Origin: Albimonas sp963977235
GTDB taxonomy: Bacteria; Pseudomonadota; Alphaproteobacteria; Rhodobacterales; Rhodobacteraceae
Assembly: GCF_963977235.1 (NCBI RefSeq)
Contig: NZ_CAXBOD010000006.1
Location: 59,523-123,522, forward strand
Length of the DNA stretch: 64,000 bases
Direction of reading: 5' to 3'
Both the position numbers and the translations under genes were made by a program. Positions 45,092 to 53,369 of this stretch are shown here, in pieces. Position 1 is the stretch's first letter. Each line of letters opens with the position of its first letter. A model generated the notes under the pieces. It did not search any database. It was given only the letters and a program-made list of their open reading frames with translations, and was not told where the DNA came from.

Positions 45092-46075
45092 ATGAGCCAC
45101 TCGCATCCCATGCCCGCCGACCCCGAGGTCGTGGAGTTCATCGAGCAGACCCTGTCGTGGTATCCCGCCGACGCCTACGCGATGTCGCTGGAGGAGAACC
45201 GCCGCCTCTACGACCGCATGGCCGAAGCGTTCCGCGCCCCCCGCCCGGAGAGCGTCGCGGTCGAGGACTTCGAGGTGACGGCGCTCAACCCCTCGCGCGC
45301 GATCAAGTGCCGCCGCTATCTCCCGCAGGGGGTGGACCGCGCGGGGCCGATGGTCCTCTACGCCCACGGCGGCGGCTTCGTTCTGGGAGGGCTCGAGAGC
45401 CACGACGACGCCTGCGCCGGCATCGCCGAGCAGACCGGGCTGGAGGTGGCGGCGGTCGACTACCGCCTGGCGCCCGAGCATCAGCATCCCGCCCAGGGCG
45501 ACGACGTCGAGGCCGCCTTCCTGCACGTGGCGCAGGGCGGGCGGAAGGTGATCATGGCCGGCGACAGCGCCGGCGGCAACCTGACCGGGGCCATGGTGCT
45601 GCGCCGCAAGGCCGCCGGCGGGCCGCAGTTCATCGGACAGGTGCTGATCTACCCCGGGCTCGGCGGCGACCGGACCGCGGGCTCCTACATCGAGATGGCC
45701 GACGCGCCGCTGCTGAAGGCCAAGGAGGGCGAGACCTACGCCGGCATCCGCACCGGCGGGACCCTGAGCGAGGCGCAGCGCAACGACCCCGACATGGCGC
45801 CCCTGCGCGCCGCCGACCTGACGGGCCTGCCGCCGGCCTTCGTGGTCACCGCCCATATCGACCCGATCCGCGACGACGGCCCCGCCTGGGTCCGCCGCCT
45901 GACCGAGGCCGGCGTGCCCGCCGAATGGCGCGACGAGCCGGAGCTGGTCCACGGCTACCTGCGCGCCCGCCACATGTCGAAACGCACCGCCGCCAGCTTC
46001 GCCGCGATCTGCGATGCGATCACCCGCATGGCCGAGGGCCGCTTCGCCCCGGCGCCCGCCTCCGCAGGCGCCTGA
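45092..46075 (+). CDS. Alpha/beta hydrolase, hormone-sensitive-lipase family
   Basis: 327 residues. Oxyanion-hole motif YAHGGGFVLGGLESHDD (about residues 90-105), nucleophile in IMAGDSAGGNLTGAM (about 156-168), followed by DYRLAPEHQHPAQ-type wording; the acid is in HIDPIRDDGP and the His in PELVHGYLRARH. HSL-type esterases hydrolyse short acyl esters. Lying between the importer ATPase and the binding-protein gene, it may release carnitine from short-chain acyl-carnitines, or act on betainyl-CoA in place of the missing thioesterase; both are inference. Its 3' end is partly duplicated downstream. Confidence 0.88.
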   Translation: MSHSHPMPADPEVVEFIEQTLSWYPADAYAMSLEENRRLYDRMAEAFRAPRPESVAVEDFEVTALNPSRAIKCRRYLPQGVDRAGPMVLYAHGGGFVLGGLESHDDACAGIAEQTGLEVAAVDYRLAPEHQHPAQGDDVEAAFLHVAQGGRKVIMAGDSAGGNLTGAMVLRRKAAGGPQFIGQVLIYPGLGGDRTAGSYIEMADAPLLKAKEGETYAGIRTGGTLSEAQRNDPDMAPLRAADLTGLPPAFVVTAHIDPIRDDGPAWVRRLTEAGVPAEWRDEPELVHGYLRARHMSKRTAASFAAICDAITRMAEGRFAPAPASAGA

Positions 46076-46101
46076 GTGGATCTCCCGGCGCCCGCCTCCG
46101 C
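46048..46101 (+). repeat. 36-bp-period duplication at the hydrolase 3' end
   Basis: CCCGGCGCCCGCCTCCGC occurs at 46048-46065 inside the end of the hydrolase gene and again, exactly, at 46084-46101 just beyond its stop. Copy 1 runs on into AGGCGCCTGA, containing the stop and closing a small hairpin (GGCGCC...GGCGCC). Confidence 0.75.
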
Positions 46102-46260
46102 GCGCGCCGGAACCGAGACCCCGGGCCTCCCTTGGCGGGCGCCCGAACCGCGATCCCCGCGCCGGCGGGACGCCGAACCCCGGCCGCGCGCCTCGCAGGG
46201 CGCGCGCCCAGACCAAGGCAGGGCGCGCGCGCCCAGACCAAAAAACAGAGAGGTGAGACC

Positions 46261-47829
46261 ATGTCCCGACTGATCCTTCCCCGCCAGGGCATTGCGCCCA
46301 GCCGCCGCGCCGTGCTGGCCGGCGGCGCCGCCGTCTTCGCGATGGCCGCAGCCCCCCGCGCCCGCGCCGCCGAGCCCAAGAAGGGCGGCGAGTTCCGCCT
46401 GGTCGCCACCGGCAACACCTCCGACAGCCACGATCCGGCGACCTGGGGCACCTCGGGGATCATCAACATCGGCCTGTGGGGCGCGGTCTACAACAACCTC
46501 ACCGAGGTCGCCCCCTCCGGCGAGGTGATCGGCGAGCTGGCCGAAAGCTTCGAGCCCTCGGCCGACGCCAAGACCTGGACCTTCCGCCTGCGCGACGGAA
46601 TCAGGTTCCACGGCGGCCAGACGCTGGAGGCCGCCGACGTGGCCGCCTCGATCAACCACCACCGGGGCGAGGCCACGACCTCCTCGGCCAAGGGCATCGT
46701 GGCGCCGATCGCCGACGTCCGGACCCCCGACGCGCAGACCGTGGTGTTCGAGCTGCACCAGGGCAACGCCGACTTCCCCTTCATCCTGACCGACTATCAC
46801 CTGGTGATCGGCAAGCAGGACGAGGGCCGCATCGACTGGCAGACCCCCAACGGCACCGGCGGCTACACCTTCGTCAGCCACGATCCCGGCGTGCGCATGG
46901 TGCTCGAGCGCAACCCGGACTACTGGAAGGACGGCCGCGCGCACTTCGACCGGGTCGAACTGATCTCGATCCGCGACCCCGCCGCCCGCATGAACGCGCT
47001 GGTCACCGGCGAGGTCGACGCGATCTCCTCGGTCGACATCAAGTCGATGTCCCTGCTTGGCCGCGCGCCCGAGATCGAGGTGATGGAGACGCCGGGCACC
47101 CAGCACTACACCTTCCCGATGTGGTGCGACACGGCCCCCTTCGACGACGTCAACGTGCGCCAGGCGCTGAAGCTGGGCCTCGACCGCGAGGCGATGCTGC
47201 AGACGATCCTGCAGGGCCACGGCTCGGTCGGGCGCGACAGCCCGATCACGCCGGCCAACCGCTTCTTCGACCCGGAGCTGGCGGTCCCGACCTACGACCC
47301 CGAGAAGGCCAAGGCCCTGCTCAAGAAGGCCGGGCACGACCGGCTGGCGGTGGATCTCTCGGCGGCCGACGCCGCCTTCGCCGGCGCGGTGGACGCGGCC
47401 ACCCTGTTCCAGGAAAGCGCCTCGGCCGCGGGCATCGACCTCAACGTGATCCGCGAGCCGGACGACGGCTACTGGTCGAACGTGTGGCTCAAGAAGCCGT
47501 TCTGCGCCTGCTACTGGGCCGGGCGTCCGACCGAGGACTGGATGTTCTCCCAGGTCTACGCCTCGGACAGCCAGTGGAACGACGCCCACTGGAAGAACGC
47601 GCGGTTCGACAGCCTGCTGCTGGAGGCGCGCGCCGAGCTCGACCAGGACAAGCGCGCCGAGATGTACGGCGAGATGCAGCGCATCGTGGCCACGGACGGC
47701 GGCACGATCATCCCGCTCTACGCCAACTACGTCGACGCGCGGAACACCCGCATCGCCACCGGCGAGGAGGTTTCGACCGCCAACGCGCTGGACGGCTGGA
47801 AGTGCATCGAGCGGTGGTGGGTCGCCTGA
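46261..47829 (+). CDS. ABC transporter substrate-binding protein (DppA/SBP_bac_5)
   Basis: 522 residues. Twin-arginine-like leader (APSRRAVLAGGAAVFAMAAAP, cleavage after ARAA). Mature motifs of family 5: GLWGAVYNNLTEVAPSGEVIGELAESFEPSADAKTWTFRLRDGIRFHGG and the hinge region NGTGGYTFVSHDPGVRM. Strong ribosome site AGAGAGG upstream. It is the receptor of the importer encoded at 41672-45079, separated from it by the hydrolase gene and 185 bases. Followed by GlxA, whose likely start lies inside its 3' end. Confidence 0.93.
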   Translation: MSRLILPRQGIAPSRRAVLAGGAAVFAMAAAPRARAAEPKKGGEFRLVATGNTSDSHDPATWGTSGIINIGLWGAVYNNLTEVAPSGEVIGELAESFEPSADAKTWTFRLRDGIRFHGGQTLEAADVAASINHHRGEATTSSAKGIVAPIADVRTPDAQTVVFELHQGNADFPFILTDYHLVIGKQDEGRIDWQTPNGTGGYTFVSHDPGVRMVLERNPDYWKDGRAHFDRVELISIRDPAARMNALVTGEVDAISSVDIKSMSLLGRAPEIEVMETPGTQHYTFPMWCDTAPFDDVNVRQALKLGLDREAMLQTILQGHGSVGRDSPITPANRFFDPELAVPTYDPEKAKALLKKAGHDRLAVDLSAADAAFAGAVDAATLFQESASAAGIDLNVIREPDDGYWSNVWLKKPFCACYWAGRPTEDWMFSQVYASDSQWNDAHWKNARFDSLLLEARAELDQDKRAEMYGEMQRIVATDGGTIIPLYANYVDARNTRIATGEEVSTANALDGWKCIERWWVA

Positions 47830-48923
47830 CCGGGGGCCGCGGCCCCCTGACCCCGTCGGCGGCGCGCGCGCCCGCCGACGGGCCCGCCCCCGGCGAGGGG
47901 ACGCGGGGCCGCGCGCCCTACGCCCCCGCCGCCGAGGGCCCGGACCCCGCCTCGCGTCCGCCCGCCGAGACCGAGCGGATCGGCTTCCTGCTGATCCCGC
48001 AGTTCTCGATGATGGCCTTCATGTCGGCGACCGAGCCGCTGCGGGTCGCCAACCGGCTGGCGGGCGAGGCGCTTTATGCGTGGACCGTGGTCTCGCCGGA
48101 CGGGGAGGCGGTGGTCTCCTCCTCCGGCCTGACGGTGATGGCCGACGGGCCGCTGGAGGCGGCGCGCGAGCTGCCGACCCTGTTCGTGGTGGCGGGGTTC
48201 GAGCCCGACGACCACGCCGCCCCGCCGCTGCTGGCCGGCCTGCGCCGGATGGCGCGGCGCGGGGCCGCGATGGGGGCGCTCGACACCGGCGCCTGGCTGC
48301 TGGCCCGCGCCGGCCTGCTGGACGACGCCCGCGTCACCCTGCACTGGGAGGCCGCGCCGGCCTTCCGTGAGACCTTCCCCGACATCGAGGTCAGCCAGGA
48401 CCTCTATGAGCTCGACGGCCGCCGGATCACCTGCGCGGGCGGCACGGCGGCGATGGACATGATGCTGGACATGATCGCGGCCCGCCACGGCCAAGACCTG
48501 GCGGTGGCGGTGGCGCGCCAGTTCATCCAGGACGGGATGCGCGCCCGCTCGGTCCGCCAGAAGGGCCGCTTCCCGGCGATGCGCGGGCGCCCCGACCGCC
48601 GCCTGACCGCGGCGCTGGAGCTGATGCAGCGCGAACTGGACCGCCCCCTCTCGCCCGCCGAGATCGCCGAGGCCGCCGCGCTCTCGGTCCGCCAGCTCGA
48701 ACGCCTGTTCCGCGAGCGGCTGGGCGAGTCCCCCGCCGCGGCCCACCTGCGCCTGCGCCTCGAGCGGGCGCGAGAACTGCTGCGCCAGACCGACCTGCGG
48801 GTGCTGGAGGTGGCGACCGCCACGGGGTTCTCGTCGGGCGCCTCCTTCGCGCGCGCCTACCGCTCGGCCTTCGGCGAGGCGCCGCGCAACGACCGCCGGG
48901 AACCCGACCTGCCCCGGGCCTGA
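47814..48923 (+). CDS. GlxA-family regulator (DJ-1/PfpI plus AraC HTH)
   Basis: About 369 residues if begun at GTG 47814 (GTG 47817 also possible); the next ATG, 48010, lies inside the first domain and is too late. The start region overlaps the end of the binding-protein gene by 16 bases and reads through two hairpins, giving a low-complexity N-tail of about 55 residues. The DJ-1/PfpI domain follows (ERIGFLLIPQFSMMAFMSATEPLRVANRL; ALDTGAWLLARAGLL). Two HTHs are in LSPAEIAEAAALSVRQLERLFRERLG and VLEVATATGFSSGASFARAYRSAFG. Carnitine regulator CdhR of Pseudomonas is of this family, so control of the carnitine module is the likely job. Confidence 0.88.
   Translation: MVGRLTGGRGPLTPSAARAPADGPAPGEGTRGRAPYAPAAEGPDPASRPPAETERIGFLLIPQFSMMAFMSATEPLRVANRLAGEALYAWTVVSPDGEAVVSSSGLTVMADGPLEAARELPTLFVVAGFEPDDHAAPPLLAGLRRMARRGAAMGALDTGAWLLARAGLLDDARVTLHWEAAPAFRETFPDIEVSQDLYELDGRRITCAGGTAAMDMMLDMIAARHGQDLAVAVARQFIQDGMRARSVRQKGRFPAMRGRPDRRLTAALELMQRELDRPLSPAEIAEAAALSVRQLERLFRERLGESPAAAHLRLRLERARELLRQTDLRVLEVATATGFSSGASFARAYRSAFGEAPRNDRREPDLPRA
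47832..47882 (+). terminator. Two strong hairpins after the binding-protein stop
   Basis: GGGGGCCGCGGCCCCC (47832-47847) is a perfect 16-bp palindrome starting three bases after the stop. CCCGTCGGCGG (47852-47862) pairs perfectly with 47872-47882. They lie inside the predicted N-tail of the GlxA gene and probably reduce read-through into it. Confidence 0.6.
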
Positions 48924-48934
48924 CCCGGGGCCTC
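48911..48934 (+). repeat. REP-like palindrome, copy 3, spanning the glxA stop
   Basis: The same 24 bases as 10619-10642. The stem CCCCGGG/CCCGGGG encloses the loop CCTGA, whose TGA is the stop codon of the GlxA-family gene. Convergent with the GNAT gene ending at 48951. Confidence 0.7.
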
Positions 48935-48950
48935 GCGCCGCGCGCCGGCG

Positions 48951-49433
48951 TCAGGGGTGGGCCGCGACCAGCGCGGCGCAGGCCTCGCGCTCGAGCACCA
49001 TCTCGGCGAGCCCCAGCGCCTGCGCAAAGCCGAGGCGGTCGTAGAAGCGGCGGGCGTGGGGGTTGTCGTCGTAGACCTGCAGCTTGAGGAAACTCGCCCC
49101 CCAGGCCGCCTCCCCGTCCGCCAGCGCCGCCGCCAGCAGCCGCGGGCCCAGCCCCTGCCCGCGCGCCTGCGCCGAGGCCCAGAGATCCGAGACGAAGATC
49201 CCTGCCGAGCCCCGGATCGTCGAGAAGATCGGCGAGTAGAAGATCGCCCCCGCCAAGGCGTCCGGCCCGACCTCCGCGACCTGCGCCCGGCACAGGGGCG
49301 CGGGGCCGTGGAGGGCGCGGGCAAGGTCGGCCTCCCTCGCCGCGAACGGGTCGCCCATGGTCTGCGCGAGGCTGGCGAGCGCGTCCCGGAGCCGGGCGAC
49401 GTCGGCGGGCTCTGCAAGGCGGATGGCGGTCAT
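48951..49433 (-). CDS. GNAT-family N-acetyltransferase
   Basis: 160 residues from ATG 49433 (AAAGGA eight bases upstream). Opens MTAIRLAEPADVARLRDALA. The acetyl-CoA binding motif A is in SDLWASAQARGQGLGPRLLAAAL (the R/Q-x-x-G-x-G/A loop), then SFLKLQVYDDNPHARRFYDRLGF, the usual GNAT beta-5/alpha-4 region. Cytoplasmic acetyl transfer to an amine; substrate unknown. It stands alone between two REP-like palindromes and is not clearly part of the operon to its right, which begins 188 bases away. Confidence 0.9.
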   Translation of the reverse strand: MTAIRLAEPADVARLRDALASLAQTMGDPFAAREADLARALHGPAPLCRAQVAEVGPDALAGAIFYSPIFSTIRGSAGIFVSDLWASAQARGQGLGPRLLAAALADGEAAWGASFLKLQVYDDNPHARRFYDRLGFAQALGLAEMVLEREACAALVAAHP

Positions 49434-49573
49434 GTCGCGGTCCTTTCGGCGGCTTTCAGGCTCGGCGCGGGCCTCGGCGAGGAGAGGCCGGCGCGCCGGA
49501 CACGGCCTGCAGGAGGCGCGGCGCGGGCGCAAGGCGCCGAACGAGGACCGGCGCGGCCTGAGGCGGGCGGGGA

Positions 49574-49597
49574 GAGGCCCCGGATCGGGTCCGGGGC
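49574..49597 (-). repeat. REP-like palindrome, copy 4 (inverted)
   Basis: GAGGCCCCGGA then TCGGG then TCCGGGGC; stem GCCCCGGA/TCCGGGGC. Located just after the aminotransferase 3' end on the minus strand and upstream of the GNAT start. Confidence 0.6.
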
Positions 49598-49621
49598 GCC
49601 CGAGGGGCGGGCGGCGCCGCC

Positions 49622-50959
49622 TCACCCGGTTCGCAGCGCCGGGGCCAGCTCGTCGGCGAGCGCGGCGAGCGCGGCGTCGAGGCCCTCGACGATCTCGTCG
49701 AGATGGGCGGGCTCCAGGATCAGGGGCGGGCAGACCAGGATGTGGTCGCCCTCGGTCCCGTCGCGGGTGCGGCGGGAGTAGACGATCAGACCGCGCTCGT
49801 AGGCGAGGTCGACCAGCCGCTGGTGGGCGTTCAGATGCGCGGGCAGCGGGGCCTTGGTCGCGCGGTCGGCCATCAGCTCGAAGGCGGTCAGCAGGCCCTT
49901 GCCGCGGACGTCGCCGATCAGCTCGTGCTTCTGCATCAGGCCGTGGAGGCGGGCGATCAGCGCCTCGCCCATCGTTTCGGCATTGGCGCAGAGGTTCTGG
50001 CGGGCGATCTCGTCCAGCACCCCCAGCCCCGCGGCGCAGGCGAGCGGGTTGCCCGCGTAGGTGAAGCCATGGGCGAAGCCGCCGGCGTCGAGCACCGGCT
50101 CGACCAGCCGCTCGTGCGCGATCATCGCGCCGAGCGGCGCGTAGCCGGCGCCCAGACCCTTGGACATCACCACGATGTCGGGGCGGGTCCCCCAGTGCTC
50201 GGCGGCGAGGAACCGGCCGGTGCGCCCGGCGCCGGTCATCACCTCGTCGAGGATCAGCAGCACGCCGTGGCGGTCGCAGATCTCGCGGATCCGCTCCATG
50301 TAGCCGGCCGGCGGGACGAGGGCGCCGGTCGAGGCGCCGCCGACAGGCTCGACGATGAAGGCGGCGACCGTCTCGGGCCCCTCGGCGAGGATGGCGGCGT
50401 CGAGCAGGTCGGCGTAATGGCGCCCGGTCTCGGGGTCGTCGGGGTCGAGCCCGTCGAGATAGGCGCGCGGGGCCGGGACCTTGGGCATCGCCTGCATCAT
50501 CGGCGCGAACGGCGCGGTGAGGGGCGTGTAGGAGGTCACCGCCAGCGCCCCCAGCGTGCAGCCATGGTAGGAGGGCGCGCGCGAGATCACCTTCCAGCGC
50601 CCCCCCTGCCCCGTGGCCAGCGCGTGCTGGCGGGCGAGTTTCATGGCGCTTTCCACCGCCTCGGAGCCGCCGGAGACGAAGAACACGCGCGAGAGCCCCT
50701 CGGGCATCAGGGCGGCGAGGCGGGAGGCCAGCGTCTCGGAGGCCTCGGTCTCGAAATGCAGGCGGTAGCCGAAGGTGGCCTTCTCCATCTGGCGCTGCAT
50801 GGCGGCCAATACGTTGGGGTTGGAGTGGCCGATGTTGCAGACCATCGCCCCCGAGGAGCCGTCGAGATACCGCCGCCCGTCCTTGTCCCAGATATAGACG
50901 CCGCGGGCCTGCTCGAGCACCGGCTTCCGGCCGCGGCCCTGGTAGAAGAGGTGGCTCAT
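49622..50959 (-). CDS. Class III (omega) aminotransferase
   Basis: 445 residues. PLP site: LLILDEVMTGAGRTGRFLAAEHWG followed by IVVMSKGLGAGYAPLGAMI, with the Schiff-base Lys in MSKGLG. Phosphate loop FVSGGSEAVESAMKLARQ. Family members transaminate amines such as putrescine, beta-alanine or taurine with pyruvate or 2-oxoglutarate. Its start lies two bases from the end of the ABC ATPase gene, making it the last gene of a polyamine-type importer operon. Inference: first catabolic step for the imported amine. Confidence 0.92.
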   Translation of the reverse strand: MSHLFYQGRGRKPVLEQARGVYIWDKDGRRYLDGSSGAMVCNIGHSNPNVLAAMQRQMEKATFGYRLHFETEASETLASRLAALMPEGLSRVFFVSGGSEAVESAMKLARQHALATGQGGRWKVISRAPSYHGCTLGALAVTSYTPLTAPFAPMMQAMPKVPAPRAYLDGLDPDDPETGRHYADLLDAAILAEGPETVAAFIVEPVGGASTGALVPPAGYMERIREICDRHGVLLILDEVMTGAGRTGRFLAAEHWGTRPDIVVMSKGLGAGYAPLGAMIAHERLVEPVLDAGGFAHGFTYAGNPLACAAGLGVLDEIARQNLCANAETMGEALIARLHGLMQKHELIGDVRGKGLLTAFELMADRATKAPLPAHLNAHQRLVDLAYERGLIVYSRRTRDGTEGDHILVCPPLILEPAHLDEIVEGLDAALAALADELAPALRTG

Positions 50960-50960
50960 C

Positions 50961-52037
50961 TCAGGCCCCCGCGAGCGCGGCGCAGTCGCGCGGGCGGAAG
51001 GCGGCGACGACCGTGTCGCCCTGTGCGAAGGGGCGGACGTCGATCATGTTGATCGCCTGCATCTGGCGCTCGCCCAGGCGCACGAAATAGCGGACGGTCT
51101 GGCCCTGGTAGTCCACCGTCTCGACGGTGGCGGGGGCGGAGATCATGCCCTCGGGGGCCGCGCCCGCGGGCAGCAGCTGCAGCTTCTCGGCGCGCAGCAC
51201 CAGCTTGGCGGGGCCCTGCCGCACGCCCGGAGCGCGCGCGGCGGCCACCTCGACCGGGCCGAAGACGGGCGCGTCGAGGGTGACGCCGTGGGGCCCGGCG
51301 GCGAGGCACGGGGCTGCGAAGATGTTGGAGGCGCCCAGGAAATTCGCCACGAACTCGGAGGCGGGGGCGTTGTAGACCTCTTCGGGCGTGCCGACCTGCT
51401 CGACGTGGCCCGCGCTCATCACCACGATGCGGTCCGACAGCGCCAGCGCCTCGGACTGGTCGTGGGTGACGAAGACAGTGGTCACCCCGATGCGGTCCTG
51501 GATGCGCTTGAGCTCGACGCGCATGTCCTCGCGCAGGTTGGCGTCGAGCGCCGAGAGCGGCTCGTCGAGCAGCAGCACGTCGGGGTTGACGACGATGGCG
51601 CGGGCGAGCGCGATGCGCTGCTGCTGACCGCCCGAAAGCGCCTTGGGATGGCGGTCGCCGACATGGGGCAGCTGCACCAGCTCGAGCGCGTCCGTCACCC
51701 GGCGCGCGATGTCGGCCTTCGAGACACGGCGGTATTTCAGCCCGAAGGCGACGTTCTCGGCCACCGTCTTGTGGGGGAACAGCGCGTAGTTCTGGAACAC
51801 GATGCCGAGGTTGCGCTTGTGGATCGGCGTGTCGTTCATCCGCTTGCCGCCGATCTGGATCTCGCCCTCGCTCGGGTCCAGCAGGCCCGCGATCATCCGC
51901 AGGTTGGTGGTCTTGCCGCAGCCAGAGGGGCCGAGCAGCGTCACGAAGGCGCCGTCGGGGATCTCGAGCGTGGTCTTGTGGACGGCGGTGAAGTCGCCGA
52001 AGCGCTTCACGATGTCCTTGAGGACGACGGAACTCAT
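50961..52037 (-). CDS. ABC transporter ATPase (PotA-like)
   Basis: 358 residues from ATG 52037 (GAGG upstream; earlier in-frame starts lack it). Walker A LLGPSGCGKTTNLRMIAG, Q-loop IVFQNYALFPHKTV, signature LSGGQQQRIALARAI, Walker B VLLLDEPLSALDANLRE, switch VFVTHDQSEALALSDR. C-terminal TOBE domain (VLRAEKLQLLPAG ... VETVDYQGQTVRYFVRL). Spermidine/putrescine-type importer ATPase, paired with the binding protein and permeases encoded just upstream on the same strand. Confidence 0.93.
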   Translation of the reverse strand: MSSVVLKDIVKRFGDFTAVHKTTLEIPDGAFVTLLGPSGCGKTTNLRMIAGLLDPSEGEIQIGGKRMNDTPIHKRNLGIVFQNYALFPHKTVAENVAFGLKYRRVSKADIARRVTDALELVQLPHVGDRHPKALSGGQQQRIALARAIVVNPDVLLLDEPLSALDANLREDMRVELKRIQDRIGVTTVFVTHDQSEALALSDRIVVMSAGHVEQVGTPEEVYNAPASEFVANFLGASNIFAAPCLAAGPHGVTLDAPVFGPVEVAAARAPGVRQGPAKLVLRAEKLQLLPAGAAPEGMISAPATVETVDYQGQTVRYFVRLGERQMQAINMIDVRPFAQGDTVVAAFRPRDCAALAGA

Positions 52038-52100
52038 GGGGACCTCATGGGGCGCGGGCCTCCGGCTGGGGCGCCCCCCTCGCAAGGGGGGCGCGGGCGA

Positions 52101-53249
52101 TCAATAGCCCTTCTGGACGCGGCCGAAGGTCTTGGACCACTCGGCCTCATGGCCGTTCCAGTAGGCGGGATCGGCGAAGGTCAGCCCGTCGAGCGTGCCC
52201 GAGGGATCAAACGCGGGAAGCTTGGGGATCTTCTCGCCGAGATCGACCTTCTGGGGGTCGAGCGCGGGGGGATAGTTCTGGCCCTCGGCCACCGCGATCG
52301 CGGTCTCCGGCGCCAGCATGAAGTTCAGAAGCTCCTCGCAGGCGGCCATCGGCGAGCCCTTGAGCACGAACATGCACTCCTGCCAGCCATAGCCGTTGGG
52401 GGGGTCGTAGTAGCCGATGTCGTGGCCCTGCTCCTGCAGCGCGTAGATGCGGCCGGACCAGCCCTCGGTGACGTGGATCTCCTCTTCGGCGAGCAGGCTC
52501 ATCAGCTCCGCGCCCGAGGTCCAGTATTTCAGGGCGAGGTCGCGGTGGGCGCGGATGGCGTCCCAGCAGGCGTCCTCGTCGGTAACGCCGTTGGGGTCCT
52601 GGTCGGTCTGCAGCGAGGCGTACCACATGCGCGTGCGCCAGTCCGACCAGCCGCCGATCTTGCCCTTGTGCGCTTCGTCGATGAGGATCTTCGCGCCCTT
52701 CTCCTTCATCTCCTCGTCGGAGATGTGCTTGCGGTTGTAGGCGAGCCCCGTGGTTCCGTAGTCGTAGGGCACGCACGACAGCGTGCCGTCGGAGACCTTG
52801 CGGAACACGTCGACCAGCTTGGGGATCACGTATTCCAGGTTGGGGATGTTGGCCTCGTTGAGCTCCGAGGTCAGCCCGAGGCCGTGGTAGCGCGCGTAAT
52901 CAAAGACGCCCGAGAGGTGGGCGATGTTGTACTCGCCGGGCTGGGAGGCTTTCACGCGGCTCAGGTATTCGTCCCCGCCGCCGAAGGTGCCGTCGACCAC
53001 GGTGACGCCGGTCGCCTGCGTGAACGGGTCGAAGGCGTTGGCGCGCAGGGCCTCGGAGACGACGCCCCCCCAGCCGTCGAAGCGCACTTCGGAGACGTCC
53101 TGGGCCAGCGCGCGATAGGGGGTGACCAGGCCATAGGCGGCGCCGGCGGCGCCCAGCAGGCCGAGGAAATGGCGGCGGTCGAGGTCGCCGTTCCTGAAGC
53201 GCTCGCGCAGGCGTTCGTAGCGGGTGGTGTCGTCCAGTCTGCGGGTCAT
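52101..53249 (-). CDS. ABC transporter substrate-binding protein (PotD-like)
   Basis: 382 residues. Tat-type leader: RNGDLDRRHFLGLLGAAGAA (RRxFLG), cleaved near RALA-QDV. Mature: VRFDGWGGVVSEALRANAFDPFTQATGVTVVDGTFGG, then PYDYGTTGLAYNRKHIS, typical of the spermidine/putrescine and related group. Tat export suggests a cofactor or pre-folded receptor. Middle gene of the importer operon (two permeases upstream, ATPase and aminotransferase downstream). Confidence 0.92.
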   Translation of the reverse strand: MTRRLDDTTRYERLRERFRNGDLDRRHFLGLLGAAGAAYGLVTPYRALAQDVSEVRFDGWGGVVSEALRANAFDPFTQATGVTVVDGTFGGGDEYLSRVKASQPGEYNIAHLSGVFDYARYHGLGLTSELNEANIPNLEYVIPKLVDVFRKVSDGTLSCVPYDYGTTGLAYNRKHISDEEMKEKGAKILIDEAHKGKIGGWSDWRTRMWYASLQTDQDPNGVTDEDACWDAIRAHRDLALKYWTSGAELMSLLAEEEIHVTEGWSGRIYALQEQGHDIGYYDPPNGYGWQECMFVLKGSPMAACEELLNFMLAPETAIAVAEGQNYPPALDPQKVDLGEKIPKLPAFDPSGTLDGLTFADPAYWNGHEAEWSKTFGRVQKGY

Positions 53250-53315
53250 CGTGGTCTCCTTGTCGGACGGGATGTTGCGGCCGGGCGTCTGGCGGCCCGG
53301 TCCGCGAATGGGGTC

Positions 53316-53369
53316 TCAGCCGCCGCTGCGGGCGGCGATTCTGACTTCAACCGCCGCTGCGGGCGGCGA
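53316..53369 (-). repeat. 31-bp-period duplication of a permease gene 3' end
   Basis: The last seven codons and stop of the permease gene (53347-53369) recur at 53316-53338 with one mismatch, including the TGA. Core CCGCCGCTGCGGGCGGCGA (plus strand) is identical in both and forms a short GC hairpin. Confidence 0.75.
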
